DNA of 16,507 nt. Origin: Streptosporangiaceae bacterium (GTDB lineage Bacteria > Actinomycetota > Actinomycetes > Streptosporangiales > Streptosporangiaceae). The translations under genes were made by a program, and so were the position numbers. The notes below the pieces were generated by a model that saw nothing but the letters and a program-made list of their open reading frames with translations, did not search any database and was not told the origin of the DNA. Within the stretch, counting starts at the first letter, position 1; each line of letters starts with the position of its first letter. Shown piece after piece: positions 6,797 to 14,366 of the stretch. The stretch lies in NCBI GenBank assembly GCA_030041195.1, contig JASHOI010000636.1, positions 1 through 16,507 on the forward strand, in the 5' to 3' direction.

Positions 6797-8218
6797 CTAC
6801 GCGAGCTCGGTCCCGCGCGTCGCCCCGACAGCACGGGCGCCGGCCGGCTCGCTCCCGATCGAGCTGCGCATCAGCAGCAGGTAAACCGCGGCCGCCACGA
6901 CCCATCCCACGATCCACGAGATGTCCGCGCCGCCAAGCTTGGCGACCAGCGGGCCGGTGTAATCGGGTTGCGAGACGAACGGCCACTCCGCGGCCAGGCC
7001 GATAGCGTAGGCAAGCAGCCCGCGCCAGGCGACCTTGCCATAGATGCCGTTTGGAACGAAGAAGGACTCCACGTCGTAGTGAGCGCGGCGAACCACGAAG
7101 TAGTCGGCGAGGTTTACCGCCGACCACGGGATGAAGATGACGAGCAGCACGTCGAGGAAGTTGCTCAGGTTCGTCACGAAGTGCTGGTAGCCGAGGATTG
7201 CCACAACCATCCCCGCGGCCAAGACGCACAGGAAGGGTATAAGCCGGACTTTAAGTGACACCGCCTTGAAACGGCGCCACATGTTGCCGAACGCGAGTAT
7301 CTGGAACGCGCCAGTGTACGCGTTGAAAGTATCCGCGTTGATGAGGCTAAAGGCCAGGACGACCAGCGCCCATTTACCTGAGACTTTGCCAACGGCCGCG
7401 ACCGCTCCGAGACTTGGCAGCAGTGCGGCGAGGTAAGCGCCGATCGTGCACGACCCCACGGTCGCGAGGACGTTGCCTCCGTAGATCGCCCAGAACAGCC
7501 GCTTGCCGTTGGTCTGGGCAGGCAGGTAACGCGTGTAATCCGACACGAACGGGCCGAACGACAGCATGTCGATGACCAGCAGTGCCACGCCGGCCATGAA
7601 CAGGCCCGCCGGCGGCGCCGTCATGCTGGTCTCCTTGGCCGGCAGCGAGCCGTAGCTCAGCCCCTGGATCAGCATGATGAGCAGTGAAATTCCCACTATG
7701 ACCGCCGTCGCCTGCATGACGCGGTGAATCCAGCGGTAGCCGAATATGCCGATCACCACCGCGGGCACGGTGAGGATCACCGCCCACCACGGAATGCTCA
7801 CAGAACTCACGACGCCCTGCATGGCCTGCGACTGGATGACAAGCTGAGCGGCGATGAAGCCCACGTTGAGGAGCAGGACACAGGGAAACAGGAACGCCGA
7901 GCCGTAGAATCCGAACTGCCCGCGACTTTGAATCATTTGCGGAACGCCGAGCACCGGGCCCTGGGTGGCGTGCAGCGCAATGAGGAGTGCACCGACCAGC
8001 ACGCCTACGGCTATGGCGATGACCGCCCACCAGAAGGTCAGGCCGATCTCGACCACGACCGCGCCGATGACGAGGTTGAAGACGTTAACATTACCGCCCC
8101 ACCAGAAGGCGAACTGGTGCCATGGCTTCCCATGCCGCTCGGTGGCGGGGATCATGTCGATATGACGGCTCTCGACGTACCTGCCTATTTCCTCGCTTGA
8201 TGCTGCAGCGTCGGCCAT
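6797..8218 (-). CDS. NCS1-family nucleobase/cytosine-type permease (second copy)
   Basis: This 473-residue inner-membrane symporter has the twelve-helix hydrophobic pattern of the nucleobase:cation symporter-1 family (CodB/Mhp1 type). Landmarks are HGKPWHQFAFWWGGNVNVFN entering helix 1, GVPQMIQSRGQFGFYG (91-106) at helix 3, FVSDYTRYLP, INADTFNAYTG, and FIPWSAVNLADYF. Known members move cytosine, uracil, allantoin, hydantoins or vitamin B6 with Na+ or H+. The protein aligns without gaps over its first 110 residues to the other NCS1 protein of this operon, so the two are paralogues. Its ATG is 15 bases downstream of the GMC oxidoreductase stop, placing it last in the five-gene operon. A purine-rich GGAAGGG precedes the start. 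Family assignment is strong; the substrate is unknown. Confidence 0.92.
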   Translation of the reverse strand: MADAAASSEEIGRYVESRHIDMIPATERHGKPWHQFAFWWGGNVNVFNLVIGAVVVEIGLTFWWAVIAIAVGVLVGALLIALHATQGPVLGVPQMIQSRGQFGFYGSAFLFPCVLLLNVGFIAAQLVIQSQAMQGVVSSVSIPWWAVILTVPAVVIGIFGYRWIHRVMQATAVIVGISLLIMLIQGLSYGSLPAKETSMTAPPAGLFMAGVALLVIDMLSFGPFVSDYTRYLPAQTNGKRLFWAIYGGNVLATVGSCTIGAYLAALLPSLGAVAAVGKVSGKWALVVLAFSLINADTFNAYTGAFQILAFGNMWRRFKAVSLKVRLIPFLCVLAAGMVVAILGYQHFVTNLSNFLDVLLVIFIPWSAVNLADYFVVRRAHYDVESFFVPNGIYGKVAWRGLLAYAIGLAAEWPFVSQPDYTGPLVAKLGGADISWIVGWVVAAAVYLLLMRSSIGSEPAGARAVGATRGTELA

Positions 8219-8233
8219 GATCTCTAGCCCTTC

Positions 8234-9769
8234 CTATTGGTGATCTGCAGGGTGGCTTATTAGATGGGCTGCCCTTTCCGCGATGGCCAGGACCGTCGCA
8301 TTGGGATGTGAGTTGGGGATCGCTGGCATCACCGACGCATCGGCGACCCGCAACCCGTCTATCCCTCGCACCCGGAGTTGCAGGTCCACTGCCGCGATCT
8401 CGTCCTCACCCAGCCGGCAGGTGCCGACCGGGTGGTAATAGCTGCCCACGGTGCGCCGGATGAAGTCGCGCACGTCGCTGTCGGCCCACACGTCCGGGCC
8501 GGGGTAAATCTGGCGATGCCGATGCGGCGAGGACTCGCCCCACAACCCACGGCCGGAGGTGGCCTCCCGGACGACCGCCATTCCCGCGGTAAGCGTGTCC
8601 AGGTCCCGCCCGGTGCGCAGAAGCCCCAGGTCGATCACGGGCGGCGCCTGCGGGTCCGCTGATGCGAGCCGAACCGAGCCGCGGCTCTCCGGCGCCACCA
8701 GCGAAGCAACCAGCGCGTATCCGGCCGGCGGAGCCTCATGCCCCGCGGGAGCCAGCGGAAACAGGATCGGGAACAAGTGCAGGTCGGGGACGCCGCGCTC
8801 GAGCCCGCTGCGCAGTGAGGCGTACATCTCGCCGTGGTTGTACTGGCTGACCGGCAGCGCGTTCCCGGCGGCGTAGCACGTCAGGGCAATCGGATGATCT
8901 TGGAGATTCTGGCCAACGCCTGGCAGATCCGTCACCGGGTCTATCCCCAGCCCGCGCAGCTCGCCGGCCGGGCCGATCCCGGACAGCATCAGCAGCTGCG
9001 GCGAGCCGAAAGCCCCAGCACAGAGGATGACCTCGGCCGAGCAGCTTGCCTGCTCCGGCGCTCCGCCGCGCAGATAGCCGACGCCGGTGCACCTGCCGCG
9101 GGTGATCCGCAGCTCGGTGACGAGGCAGTCGGCCTCGACGACCAGGTTAGGGTTGCCGAGCATCGGCCGCAGGTAGCCGTCGGCCGAGCTGACCCGCTCG
9201 CCGTCGGCGATCGCCAGGTCAACCCAGCACACGCCTTCCTGGTTCGGCCCGCTGAGATCGTCGGTTGCCGGCCAGCCCGATGCGGTCAGCGCTGCCGCGA
9301 ACGCGGCGGCGACCGGGTGCCGGTCAGCCTCGGGCACCGGACCCACCCGTATCGGCCCGTCCTGGCCGCGAAGCTCCGGATCACGCCCGGGCGCGCGCTC
9401 GGTCCGGCGGAAGTACGGCAGCAGGTCGGCGAACCCCCATCCCTTCGCGCCCTCCGCCGCCCAGCCGTCGTAGACGGCGCGGTTACCCCGGGTGTGCGCC
9501 ATGCCGTTGATCGCGCCGGATCCGCCGAGCGTGCGGCCCCGTGGGTAGGCGATCGATCCTGCCTCGGCTTGCGGCACGGTGGGGCTGGCCCAGTCGGCAG
9601 CCGAGCCGAGGTTCTCGGGCCACGCGTTGGGCACGGTCGTGGCGCGGGTGCGTTCCGAACTCCCGGCCTCCAGGAGCAGCACCCGGGCGGCGGGATCCTG
9701 CGCGAGCCTGGCCGCGACGATGCAGCCAGCGCTGCCGCCGCCGACGACGATGTAGTCGTAACCGTCCAT
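8234..9769 (-). CDS. GMC-family FAD-dependent alcohol oxidoreductase
   Basis: This 511-residue flavoprotein belongs to the glucose-methanol-choline family, oxidising an alcohol to an aldehyde. FAD binding is shown by YDYIVVGGGSAG (GGGSAG 10-15) and the GMC signature RTLGGSGAINGMAHTRG (79-95). The second signature is GAFGSPQLLMLSGIGP (252-267). The catalytic pair is His446 in YYHPVGTCRLG and Asn490 in SHPNATV, which corresponds to the His/Asn pair of choline oxidase. The flavin-linking histidine of choline oxidase is not in the GGSGAING context, so FAD is probably non-covalent. I chose ATG 9769 because AGAGGGA precedes it and the Rossmann fold begins at once; a longer start at 9865 adds an unlikely Arg-rich tail overlapping the upstream gene. 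It lies between the deacetylase-like gene and the second permease. The alcohol substrate is unknown; pyridoxine 4-oxidase and choline dehydrogenase are family precedents. Confidence 0.92.
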   Translation of the reverse strand: MDGYDYIVVGGGSAGCIVAARLAQDPAARVLLLEAGSSERTRATTVPNAWPENLGSAADWASPTVPQAEAGSIAYPRGRTLGGSGAINGMAHTRGNRAVYDGWAAEGAKGWGFADLLPYFRRTERAPGRDPELRGQDGPIRVGPVPEADRHPVAAAFAAALTASGWPATDDLSGPNQEGVCWVDLAIADGERVSSADGYLRPMLGNPNLVVEADCLVTELRITRGRCTGVGYLRGGAPEQASCSAEVILCAGAFGSPQLLMLSGIGPAGELRGLGIDPVTDLPGVGQNLQDHPIALTCYAAGNALPVSQYNHGEMYASLRSGLERGVPDLHLFPILFPLAPAGHEAPPAGYALVASLVAPESRGSVRLASADPQAPPVIDLGLLRTGRDLDTLTAGMAVVREATSGRGLWGESSPHRHRQIYPGPDVWADSDVRDFIRRTVGSYYHPVGTCRLGEDEIAAVDLQLRVRGIDGLRVADASVMPAIPNSHPNATVLAIAERAAHLISHPADHQ

Positions 9770-9815
9770 CGCGTCCCTCTCGCTCGCCGTCGGCCGGACC
9801 GCTAACCCGCGGCAC

Positions 9816-10718
9816 CTATTGGCGCACCGCGCTCTGCGGGTTTGCGCCGGCCCCGCTGGACTCAAAGAACCAGTCCGCTACCGCGTCGCTCGTGGTGAGC
9901 CAGACGCCGTCGCGGTCGTGCAACTGCTCCAGCGCGCGAGCCAGGTGAATCGCCCGCCAGGGCTGGCCGACCAGGAACGGGTGGAACCCCACTCCCAGCA
10001 CGCGCCCGTAGTCGCCCGAGTCGGCGAGCATCTGATCGACGGCGTCGACGATCGACCGCGCGAACTGTTCGCCCGTCTCGTGATGGAGCATGAACGCGAC
10101 GACATCGTTGAGCTCGCGCTGGTAGGGAACCGAGGCCAGCGACCCGCTGGAGACGTTCACCCAGAACGGCTGGTCGTCGTTCGCCCAGTCGATCGTGTAC
10201 CGGTAGCCAGCCTCCGCTATCAGGTCGTTGGTGTTCGGCGTCATCGTCAGCGCCGGCCCAATCCAGCCCGCCGGCGGGTGCCCGATGGCCGCCTCGATCG
10301 TTCGTGTGACCTTGCCGATGAGTTCGGCCTCCGCGTCACGTTCGAGCCCTACCTGCCAGGTCGAGTTGTTGTCGCCATGCGCGACCCAGCTGGTCCAGTT
10401 GTGCGCGAGGGCTTCCTCGATCAGGCCGGGATACTCCGTGCAGGCTTCGCTGTTGACGATCCCCGTCACCGGTATCCCAGCCTGGTCCAGGATGTCCATG
10501 AGCCGGAATGCGCCGACCCGCGGCCCGTAGTCCCGCCATCCGAAGTTCATCGGGTCCGGCACCAGGTCGGCCGTGTACGGCACGAGGCTGAGTCCGGGCT
10601 TCCCGAACGGGTAGTGCTCGATTGCCACGCCGAACCAGAGCGCCAGGCGGGCGCCGCCGGGGAGCTCAAACCGCGGCCGGCGGACGATGGGGGAGTACTC
10701 GTAGAAAGGGTTCGTCAC
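9816..10718 (-). CDS. Polysaccharide deacetylase / PuuE-allantoinase-like hydrolase
   Basis: This 300-residue cytoplasmic protein (no signal peptide) has the CE4/NodB-like fold seen in PuuE allantoinase and HpPgdA-type enzymes. Landmarks are GARLALWFGVAIEHYPF (22-38), FGWRDYGPRVGAFRLMDILD (59-78), WVAHGDNNSTW (111-121), GWIGPALTMTPNTNDLIAEA (151-170), IDWANDDQPF (176-185) and GVGFHPFLVGQP (242-253). In most CE4 enzymes the metal site has an H-x3-H motif; here it reads His114-Gly-Asp-Asn-Asn118, so the second His is Asn. His246 is kept. This favours a cyclic-amide or other C-N hydrolase over a cell-wall deacetylase, as do its cytoplasmic location and the NCS1 permeases around it. It starts 12 bases after the aldehyde dehydrogenase stop. 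The substrate is inferred, not shown. Confidence 0.8.
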   Translation of the reverse strand: MTNPFYEYSPIVRRPRFELPGGARLALWFGVAIEHYPFGKPGLSLVPYTADLVPDPMNFGWRDYGPRVGAFRLMDILDQAGIPVTGIVNSEACTEYPGLIEEALAHNWTSWVAHGDNNSTWQVGLERDAEAELIGKVTRTIEAAIGHPPAGWIGPALTMTPNTNDLIAEAGYRYTIDWANDDQPFWVNVSSGSLASVPYQRELNDVVAFMLHHETGEQFARSIVDAVDQMLADSGDYGRVLGVGFHPFLVGQPWRAIHLARALEQLHDRDGVWLTTSDAVADWFFESSGAGANPQSAVRQ

Positions 10719-10730
10719 GGCATCCCTCCG

Positions 10731-12233
10731 CTAGGTGGTCGGCCCCAGATTGACGACGACGGTCTTCAGCTCGGTGTACTCGTCCATGGTTTCCCGGCAG
10801 GTCTCGCGCCCCCAGCCAGATTCCTTGTAGCCGCCGAACGGCAGCGCCGAGTCGCAGGCCTGATAGCAGTTGACCCACACCTGGCCGGACTCCAGCGCGG
10901 CGGCCAGGCGGTGCGCCCGCGTCACGTCCTGGGTCCACACGCCGGCGCCCAGCCCGAAGCGGGTGTCGTTGGCCGCCGCCAGCACCTCCTCGTCGCTGGT
11001 GAACGGGATCACGGTTATCACCGGCCCGAATATCTCCTCACGGGCGACCCGCATGTCGCTGGAGGCGTTGACCATCACGGTCGGTTCCACGAAGTAACCG
11101 GCGTCGCCCCAGCGGCCGCCGCCGGTCACGATCCGGGCGCCCTCGTCGCGCCCGATCTGGATGTAGCCGGAGACGCGGTCGAGATGCTCCTGGGAGACGA
11201 GCGGGCCCATCTGTGTCTCGCTGTCCAGCCCGGGGCCCAGCTTGAGCGACCTGGCGTAGTCGGAGATCCCGGCGACGACGTTGTCGAACTGCTGCTGCTG
11301 GACGTACAGGCGCGCGCCGGCGATGCAGCTCTCTCCCTGGCAGACGAACCCGGCCATGTTCGCGGCCGCGACCGCGGCTGGCACGTCCGCGTCCGCAAAG
11401 ATGATGTTGGGTGACTTCCCGCCCAGCTCCAGCGACACGCGCTTGAGCGTGGCAGCGGCGTTCCGGACTATCTGCTTGCCCACCGCGGATGATCCGGTAA
11501 AGCTGATCTTGTCGACGCCTGGATGGCGGACCAGGGCCTCTCCGGCCTCCTCGCCGAACCCGGTCACGTAGTTGATGACGCCCTCGGGAATTCCGACCTC
11601 GAGCGCCAGGCGCGCGAGCAGCGCTATCGACAGCGGCGTTTGCTCGGCCGGCTTGATCACGATCGTGCAGCCGGCGGCCAGCGCGGGGGCGAGCTTCTTG
11701 ACCACGGCCAGCAACGGCAGATTCCACGGCGCGATGGCTCCGACGACGCCGATCGGCTCGCGGAGCGTGTAAGCGTGGTAGGAGTTGCCGAGCGTCGCGG
11801 GATAGGACACCGGGATCGTGTCGCCCGTGATCTTCGTCGGCCAGCCGGCGAAGTAGCGCAGCATGTCAACGGTGAACGGCACGTCGAAGAACCGCGCCTC
11901 GTTGATGGGCTTGCCGTTGTCCAGCGAGTCGATCTGGGCGAAGTCCTCGAGGTTAGCCTCGATCAGATCGGCCAGGCGCCAGATCAGCTTGCCGCGCTCC
12001 TGCGGGGTGATCCGCTTCCACGGCCCCTTCAGGGCGCTGCGCGCGGCGGCCACGGCCCTGTCGATATCCTCGGCCCGCCCTCGCGGCGCCGAGGCGATTT
12101 CGCTGCCGGTGGCCGGGTCGTATACCGGAAAGGTCTCGCCGGAAGCGGCCTGCACCCAGTCGGCCCCGATCAGCATCGAGGTGGTGCCCTCCGTGTACTT
12201 CCGGGCGCTCTCCGACAGCTCAATTACAGACAT
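10731..12233 (-). CDS. NAD(P)-dependent aldehyde dehydrogenase (operon copy)
   Basis: This 500-residue cytoplasmic enzyme of the ALDH superfamily oxidises an aldehyde to a carboxylic acid. All core residues are present: Asn171 in APWNLPL, the NAD loop FTGSSAVGK (245-253), Glu269 in LELGGKSPN, and the nucleophile Cys303 in CQGESCIAGAR. EEIFGPV and LPFGGYKESGWGRE close the domain. The length is normal and the sequence looks like the betaine-aldehyde/generic class 1-2 group. GGAGGGA lies seven bases before the ATG. It is second in the operon, 84 bp after the first NCS1 permease and 12 bp before the deacetylase-like gene. It probably takes the aldehyde produced by the GMC oxidoreductase, but the actual substrate is not known. 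Confidence 0.94.
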   Translation of the reverse strand: MSVIELSESARKYTEGTTSMLIGADWVQAASGETFPVYDPATGSEIASAPRGRAEDIDRAVAAARSALKGPWKRITPQERGKLIWRLADLIEANLEDFAQIDSLDNGKPINEARFFDVPFTVDMLRYFAGWPTKITGDTIPVSYPATLGNSYHAYTLREPIGVVGAIAPWNLPLLAVVKKLAPALAAGCTIVIKPAEQTPLSIALLARLALEVGIPEGVINYVTGFGEEAGEALVRHPGVDKISFTGSSAVGKQIVRNAAATLKRVSLELGGKSPNIIFADADVPAAVAAANMAGFVCQGESCIAGARLYVQQQQFDNVVAGISDYARSLKLGPGLDSETQMGPLVSQEHLDRVSGYIQIGRDEGARIVTGGGRWGDAGYFVEPTVMVNASSDMRVAREEIFGPVITVIPFTSDEEVLAAANDTRFGLGAGVWTQDVTRAHRLAAALESGQVWVNCYQACDSALPFGGYKESGWGRETCRETMDEYTELKTVVVNLGPTT

Positions 12234-12317
12234 CGCACGTCCCTCCGTCGCTTGTCATTCGTCATCACCATGCCGCAGCAGCGTCTGGGCCGTCTACGTC
12301 CGATCCGGAGGACCGCA

Positions 12318-13757
12318 TCAGTCGGCAGCCCCGGCCTGACCGAGAGCAGCGCGCTGGTGCAGACCCTTCCCGGCTGGTGCCACCGGGTCGATCCGCACGG
12401 CCAGCAGGTACAGCGCGATCGCCACGACGCCTCCCACGATCCACGAAATATCGACGCCGCCCAGCACGCTCACCAGCGGCCCGGTGTAGAACTGCTGATT
12501 TATGAACGGCACCTCAGCGGCGACCGCGATGATGTACGGGATAAGGCCCCGCCATATCCAGCCTCCATATCGTCCCCTGGGCGTGAACAGGGACGGCACG
12601 TCGTAGTCGCCGTGCCGCACCAGATAGAAGTCGGTGAGGTTGATGGCGGACCACGGAATGAAGACGAACAGCAGGACGGCGAGAAATTCCTCGACCTTTG
12701 GCACGAAAGAGGTATAGCCGAACAGGGCCGCCAGAATGCCCGCGCCCAGCAGCAGCACGATGCCGATAACGCGAGTGGAAATCTTGTCGCGTACATCCCT
12801 GACGGAGCTGGCGATCGTCGCGATGGCCAGCATGCCCGTGTAGACATTGAGCACGTCCGAGCCGGTGAGGCTGATCGCCATGATCGGCAGAACCCAGACG
12901 CCGCAGACCGCCTTGACGGCCAGCGGGACGTCCGAGCCGGCTATCGGCAGCAGGCTGCCGATGTAGCCACCGAGGACGCCCAGCAGGATCGTTGGTATCG
13001 CATTCCCGAGCATGACGGCCCAGAACGGCCCGGCGGCCCTGACCGACTTCGGCAGGTAGCGCGAGTAGTCCGACACATAGGGCGCCCAGCTGAGCATGTT
13101 CGTGGCCCCAAGTGCGACCACCGTCATGAAGAGGGGGAAGCTCGCCAGGTGAAAGCCGCTCATGCTGTGCGGGAAGTGATGGCTGCTGCCGTAGATGATC
13201 GTCTGTATCAGGATCACGATGAACGTGACGACAAGTATCAGGAACATCCACCGCTGCCACCGATGGACCCAGTCGTAGCCGTACAGCGCGAGCAGCAGCA
13301 CCGGCACCGACACGATCAGGATCCAGATCGGCACGCTCACGGTGCTGACCAGCACATTCAGGGACTGCGCCTGGACGACCAGCTGGGCCGCGAGATAACC
13401 GAAGTCGAGCACGACCGAGGCGAGGAGGACGAACAGGGCTCCGTAGAAGCCGAACTGAGCCCGGCTCTGGATCATCTGCGGGACGCCCATTCTCGGGCCC
13501 TGCACCGCGTGGAAGCCAACCAGCAGCAGCCCGAGTACCGTGCCGATAGCCCACGCCAGGACGCCCCAGAAGAAGTTCCCGACGATCTCGACTGAGATCG
13601 CCCCGAGCAAGATGCCCAGAATCGTCAGCGTCGCGCTGAACCAGAGCGTGAACTGATCGCGCACCCGGCCGTGACGTTCGTCCTCGGGGATGTAGTCGAT
13701 GGAGCGGACCTCGATCTCGCCCAGCTTTTCATTGGAACTCGCCCTCACGTCAGACAT
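12318..13757 (-). CDS. NCS1-family nucleobase/cytosine-type permease (first copy)
   Basis: This 479-residue inner-membrane symporter of the NCS1 family leads the five-gene operon. Visible landmarks are HGRVRDQFTLWFSATLTILG before and in helix 1, GVPQMIQSRAQFGFYG (91-106) at helix 3, YVSDYSRYLPKS, LTGSDVLNVYTGM, and FIPWSAINLTDFYLV. About twelve hydrophobic segments can be counted. It is clearly paralogous to the permease encoded at the other end of the operon. I chose ATG 13757 because AGGAG lies eight bases upstream and the protein then aligns from residue 1 with its paralogue. A longer frame up to 14027 adds a non-hydrophobic Arg-rich tail that crosses the mapped promoter. Likely cargo is a nucleobase, hydantoin, ureide or B6-type compound. 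Confidence 0.93.
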   Translation of the reverse strand: MSDVRASSNEKLGEIEVRSIDYIPEDERHGRVRDQFTLWFSATLTILGILLGAISVEIVGNFFWGVLAWAIGTVLGLLLVGFHAVQGPRMGVPQMIQSRAQFGFYGALFVLLASVVLDFGYLAAQLVVQAQSLNVLVSTVSVPIWILIVSVPVLLLALYGYDWVHRWQRWMFLILVVTFIVILIQTIIYGSSHHFPHSMSGFHLASFPLFMTVVALGATNMLSWAPYVSDYSRYLPKSVRAAGPFWAVMLGNAIPTILLGVLGGYIGSLLPIAGSDVPLAVKAVCGVWVLPIMAISLTGSDVLNVYTGMLAIATIASSVRDVRDKISTRVIGIVLLLGAGILAALFGYTSFVPKVEEFLAVLLFVFIPWSAINLTDFYLVRHGDYDVPSLFTPRGRYGGWIWRGLIPYIIAVAAEVPFINQQFYTGPLVSVLGGVDISWIVGGVVAIALYLLAVRIDPVAPAGKGLHQRAALGQAGAAD

Positions 13758-13871
13758 GCAGGAAGCTCCTCTCCCTGAGCCACGTATGGATATCTGAGTA
13801 CTGGGTGACCCCCCGGCCGAGGCCCGGATTCTTTTTGCCGACCTGAACTGAAATGACTTGTGCGAAGGGAC

Positions 13872-13942
13872 GCCGCCGCGGAGCCGGCGGCCACGAACTC
13901 CTTCCAGCACAGCCCGGACCGACAGTCCTGCCGGGCTGGCGC
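13872..13942 (-). other. Structured 5' leader of the permease operon mRNA
   Basis: The predicted transcript starts near 13963 and runs about 205 nt before the ATG. In minus-strand RNA, AGCCCGG and CCGGGCT (13937-13931 and 13917-13911) form a perfect seven-base-pair stem over a 13-nt loop. An outer CCAGC/GCTGG pairing is an alternative. A second stem pairs GCCGCCG with CGGCGGC (13891-13885 and 13878-13872) over a six-base loop. No U-tract follows either stem. It matches no riboswitch class that I can identify by eye. Confidence 0.4.
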
Positions 13943-13969
13943 AGACCGTGTCGACTGCAGACAGGGCAC

Positions 13970-13999
13970 AGATTACAGATCCTGAATGTGGACTGTCAA
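13970..13999 (-). promoter_or_regulatory. Near-consensus sigma-70-type promoter of the permease operon
   Basis: On the minus strand TTGACA (13999-13994) and TAATCT (13975-13970) are separated by 18 bases, the best promoter match in the window. It points to the NCS1-led operon, with a predicted start near 13963 and a leader of about 205 nt. The -35 lies inside an eight-base repeat element whose inverted copy sits at 14076-14083. Confidence 0.65.
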
Positions 14000-14162
14000 C
14001 AATCGTCAGTAAACTTACCGGCTTCATGGTCGCGCCCGTGCGGCCGGGCGCTGGCCGCCCTGTCTCTAGCTAACAGTTGACAGCAGATGGCCAACAATGC
14101 TGGAATCGCCGTGACCTTCCCCGTTCGCTGGCAGGGGCCGCGTTGTGACCGTTGATGAGCAC

Positions 14163-14192
14163 AGCAACGTGGGCCCGAGCATGCGTTGCTCG
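14163..14192. other. Mutually exclusive hairpins upstream of the plus-strand ALDH gene
   Basis: CGAGCA-TGCGT-TGCTCG (14176-14192) is a perfect six-base-pair stem with a five-base loop. AGCAACG (14163-14169) can instead pair with CGTTGCT (14184-14190), which destroys the first stem. No U-tract follows. They may be operator symmetry or RNA structure in the leader of the downstream gene; no function is established. Confidence 0.4.
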
Positions 14193-14366
14193 ATCTGTCC
14201 CGTCGCGCCAGCACCGTGGCGGCGTCCGCAGCAGGTACCGCCGCCGGGCCGCTCGTTCATCCCGTGATGACACGAACGTGGCTGGCGGCGCGGTGCGGAG
14301 CAGCGGGCGGGCAGAGGTCTTGAGGCGGGCGTATCTCTCTCCGATCGAGGAAGGCAGGGCGATCAA

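Larger units (their letters stand above)
13758..14366. other. 609-bp non-coding divergent control region
   Basis: No convincing gene is seen here on either strand; the short frames are Arg-rich with no family resemblance. It holds the promoter and structured leader of the minus-strand permease operon, an inverted pair CTGTCAAC (13993-14000) / GTTGACAG (14076-14083), a possible plus-strand -35 TTGACA (14077-14082), and alternative hairpins at 14163-14192. It separates two catabolic operons and probably contains the binding sites of their regulator. Confidence 0.6.

Noticed and set aside
11523..13595. Very long plus-strand open frame (690 codons) across the ALDH and NCS1 genes
   Set aside because: The composition is rich in Arg, Asp, His and Gln with no domain pattern, and it crosses two clear genes on the other strand and the gap between them. 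It is a shadow frame.
13745..13969. Possible leader peptide of 74 codons before the NCS1 gene
   Set aside because: Its ATG lies upstream of the predicted transcription start, and the peptide has no regulatory codon run or family resemblance.
13977..13995. CTGAATGT in the NCS1 operon promoter as a third copy of the left-block operator
   Set aside because: Only one half-site matches; the second arm is degraded, and about 10 of 15 positions agree. Chance is a sufficient explanation.
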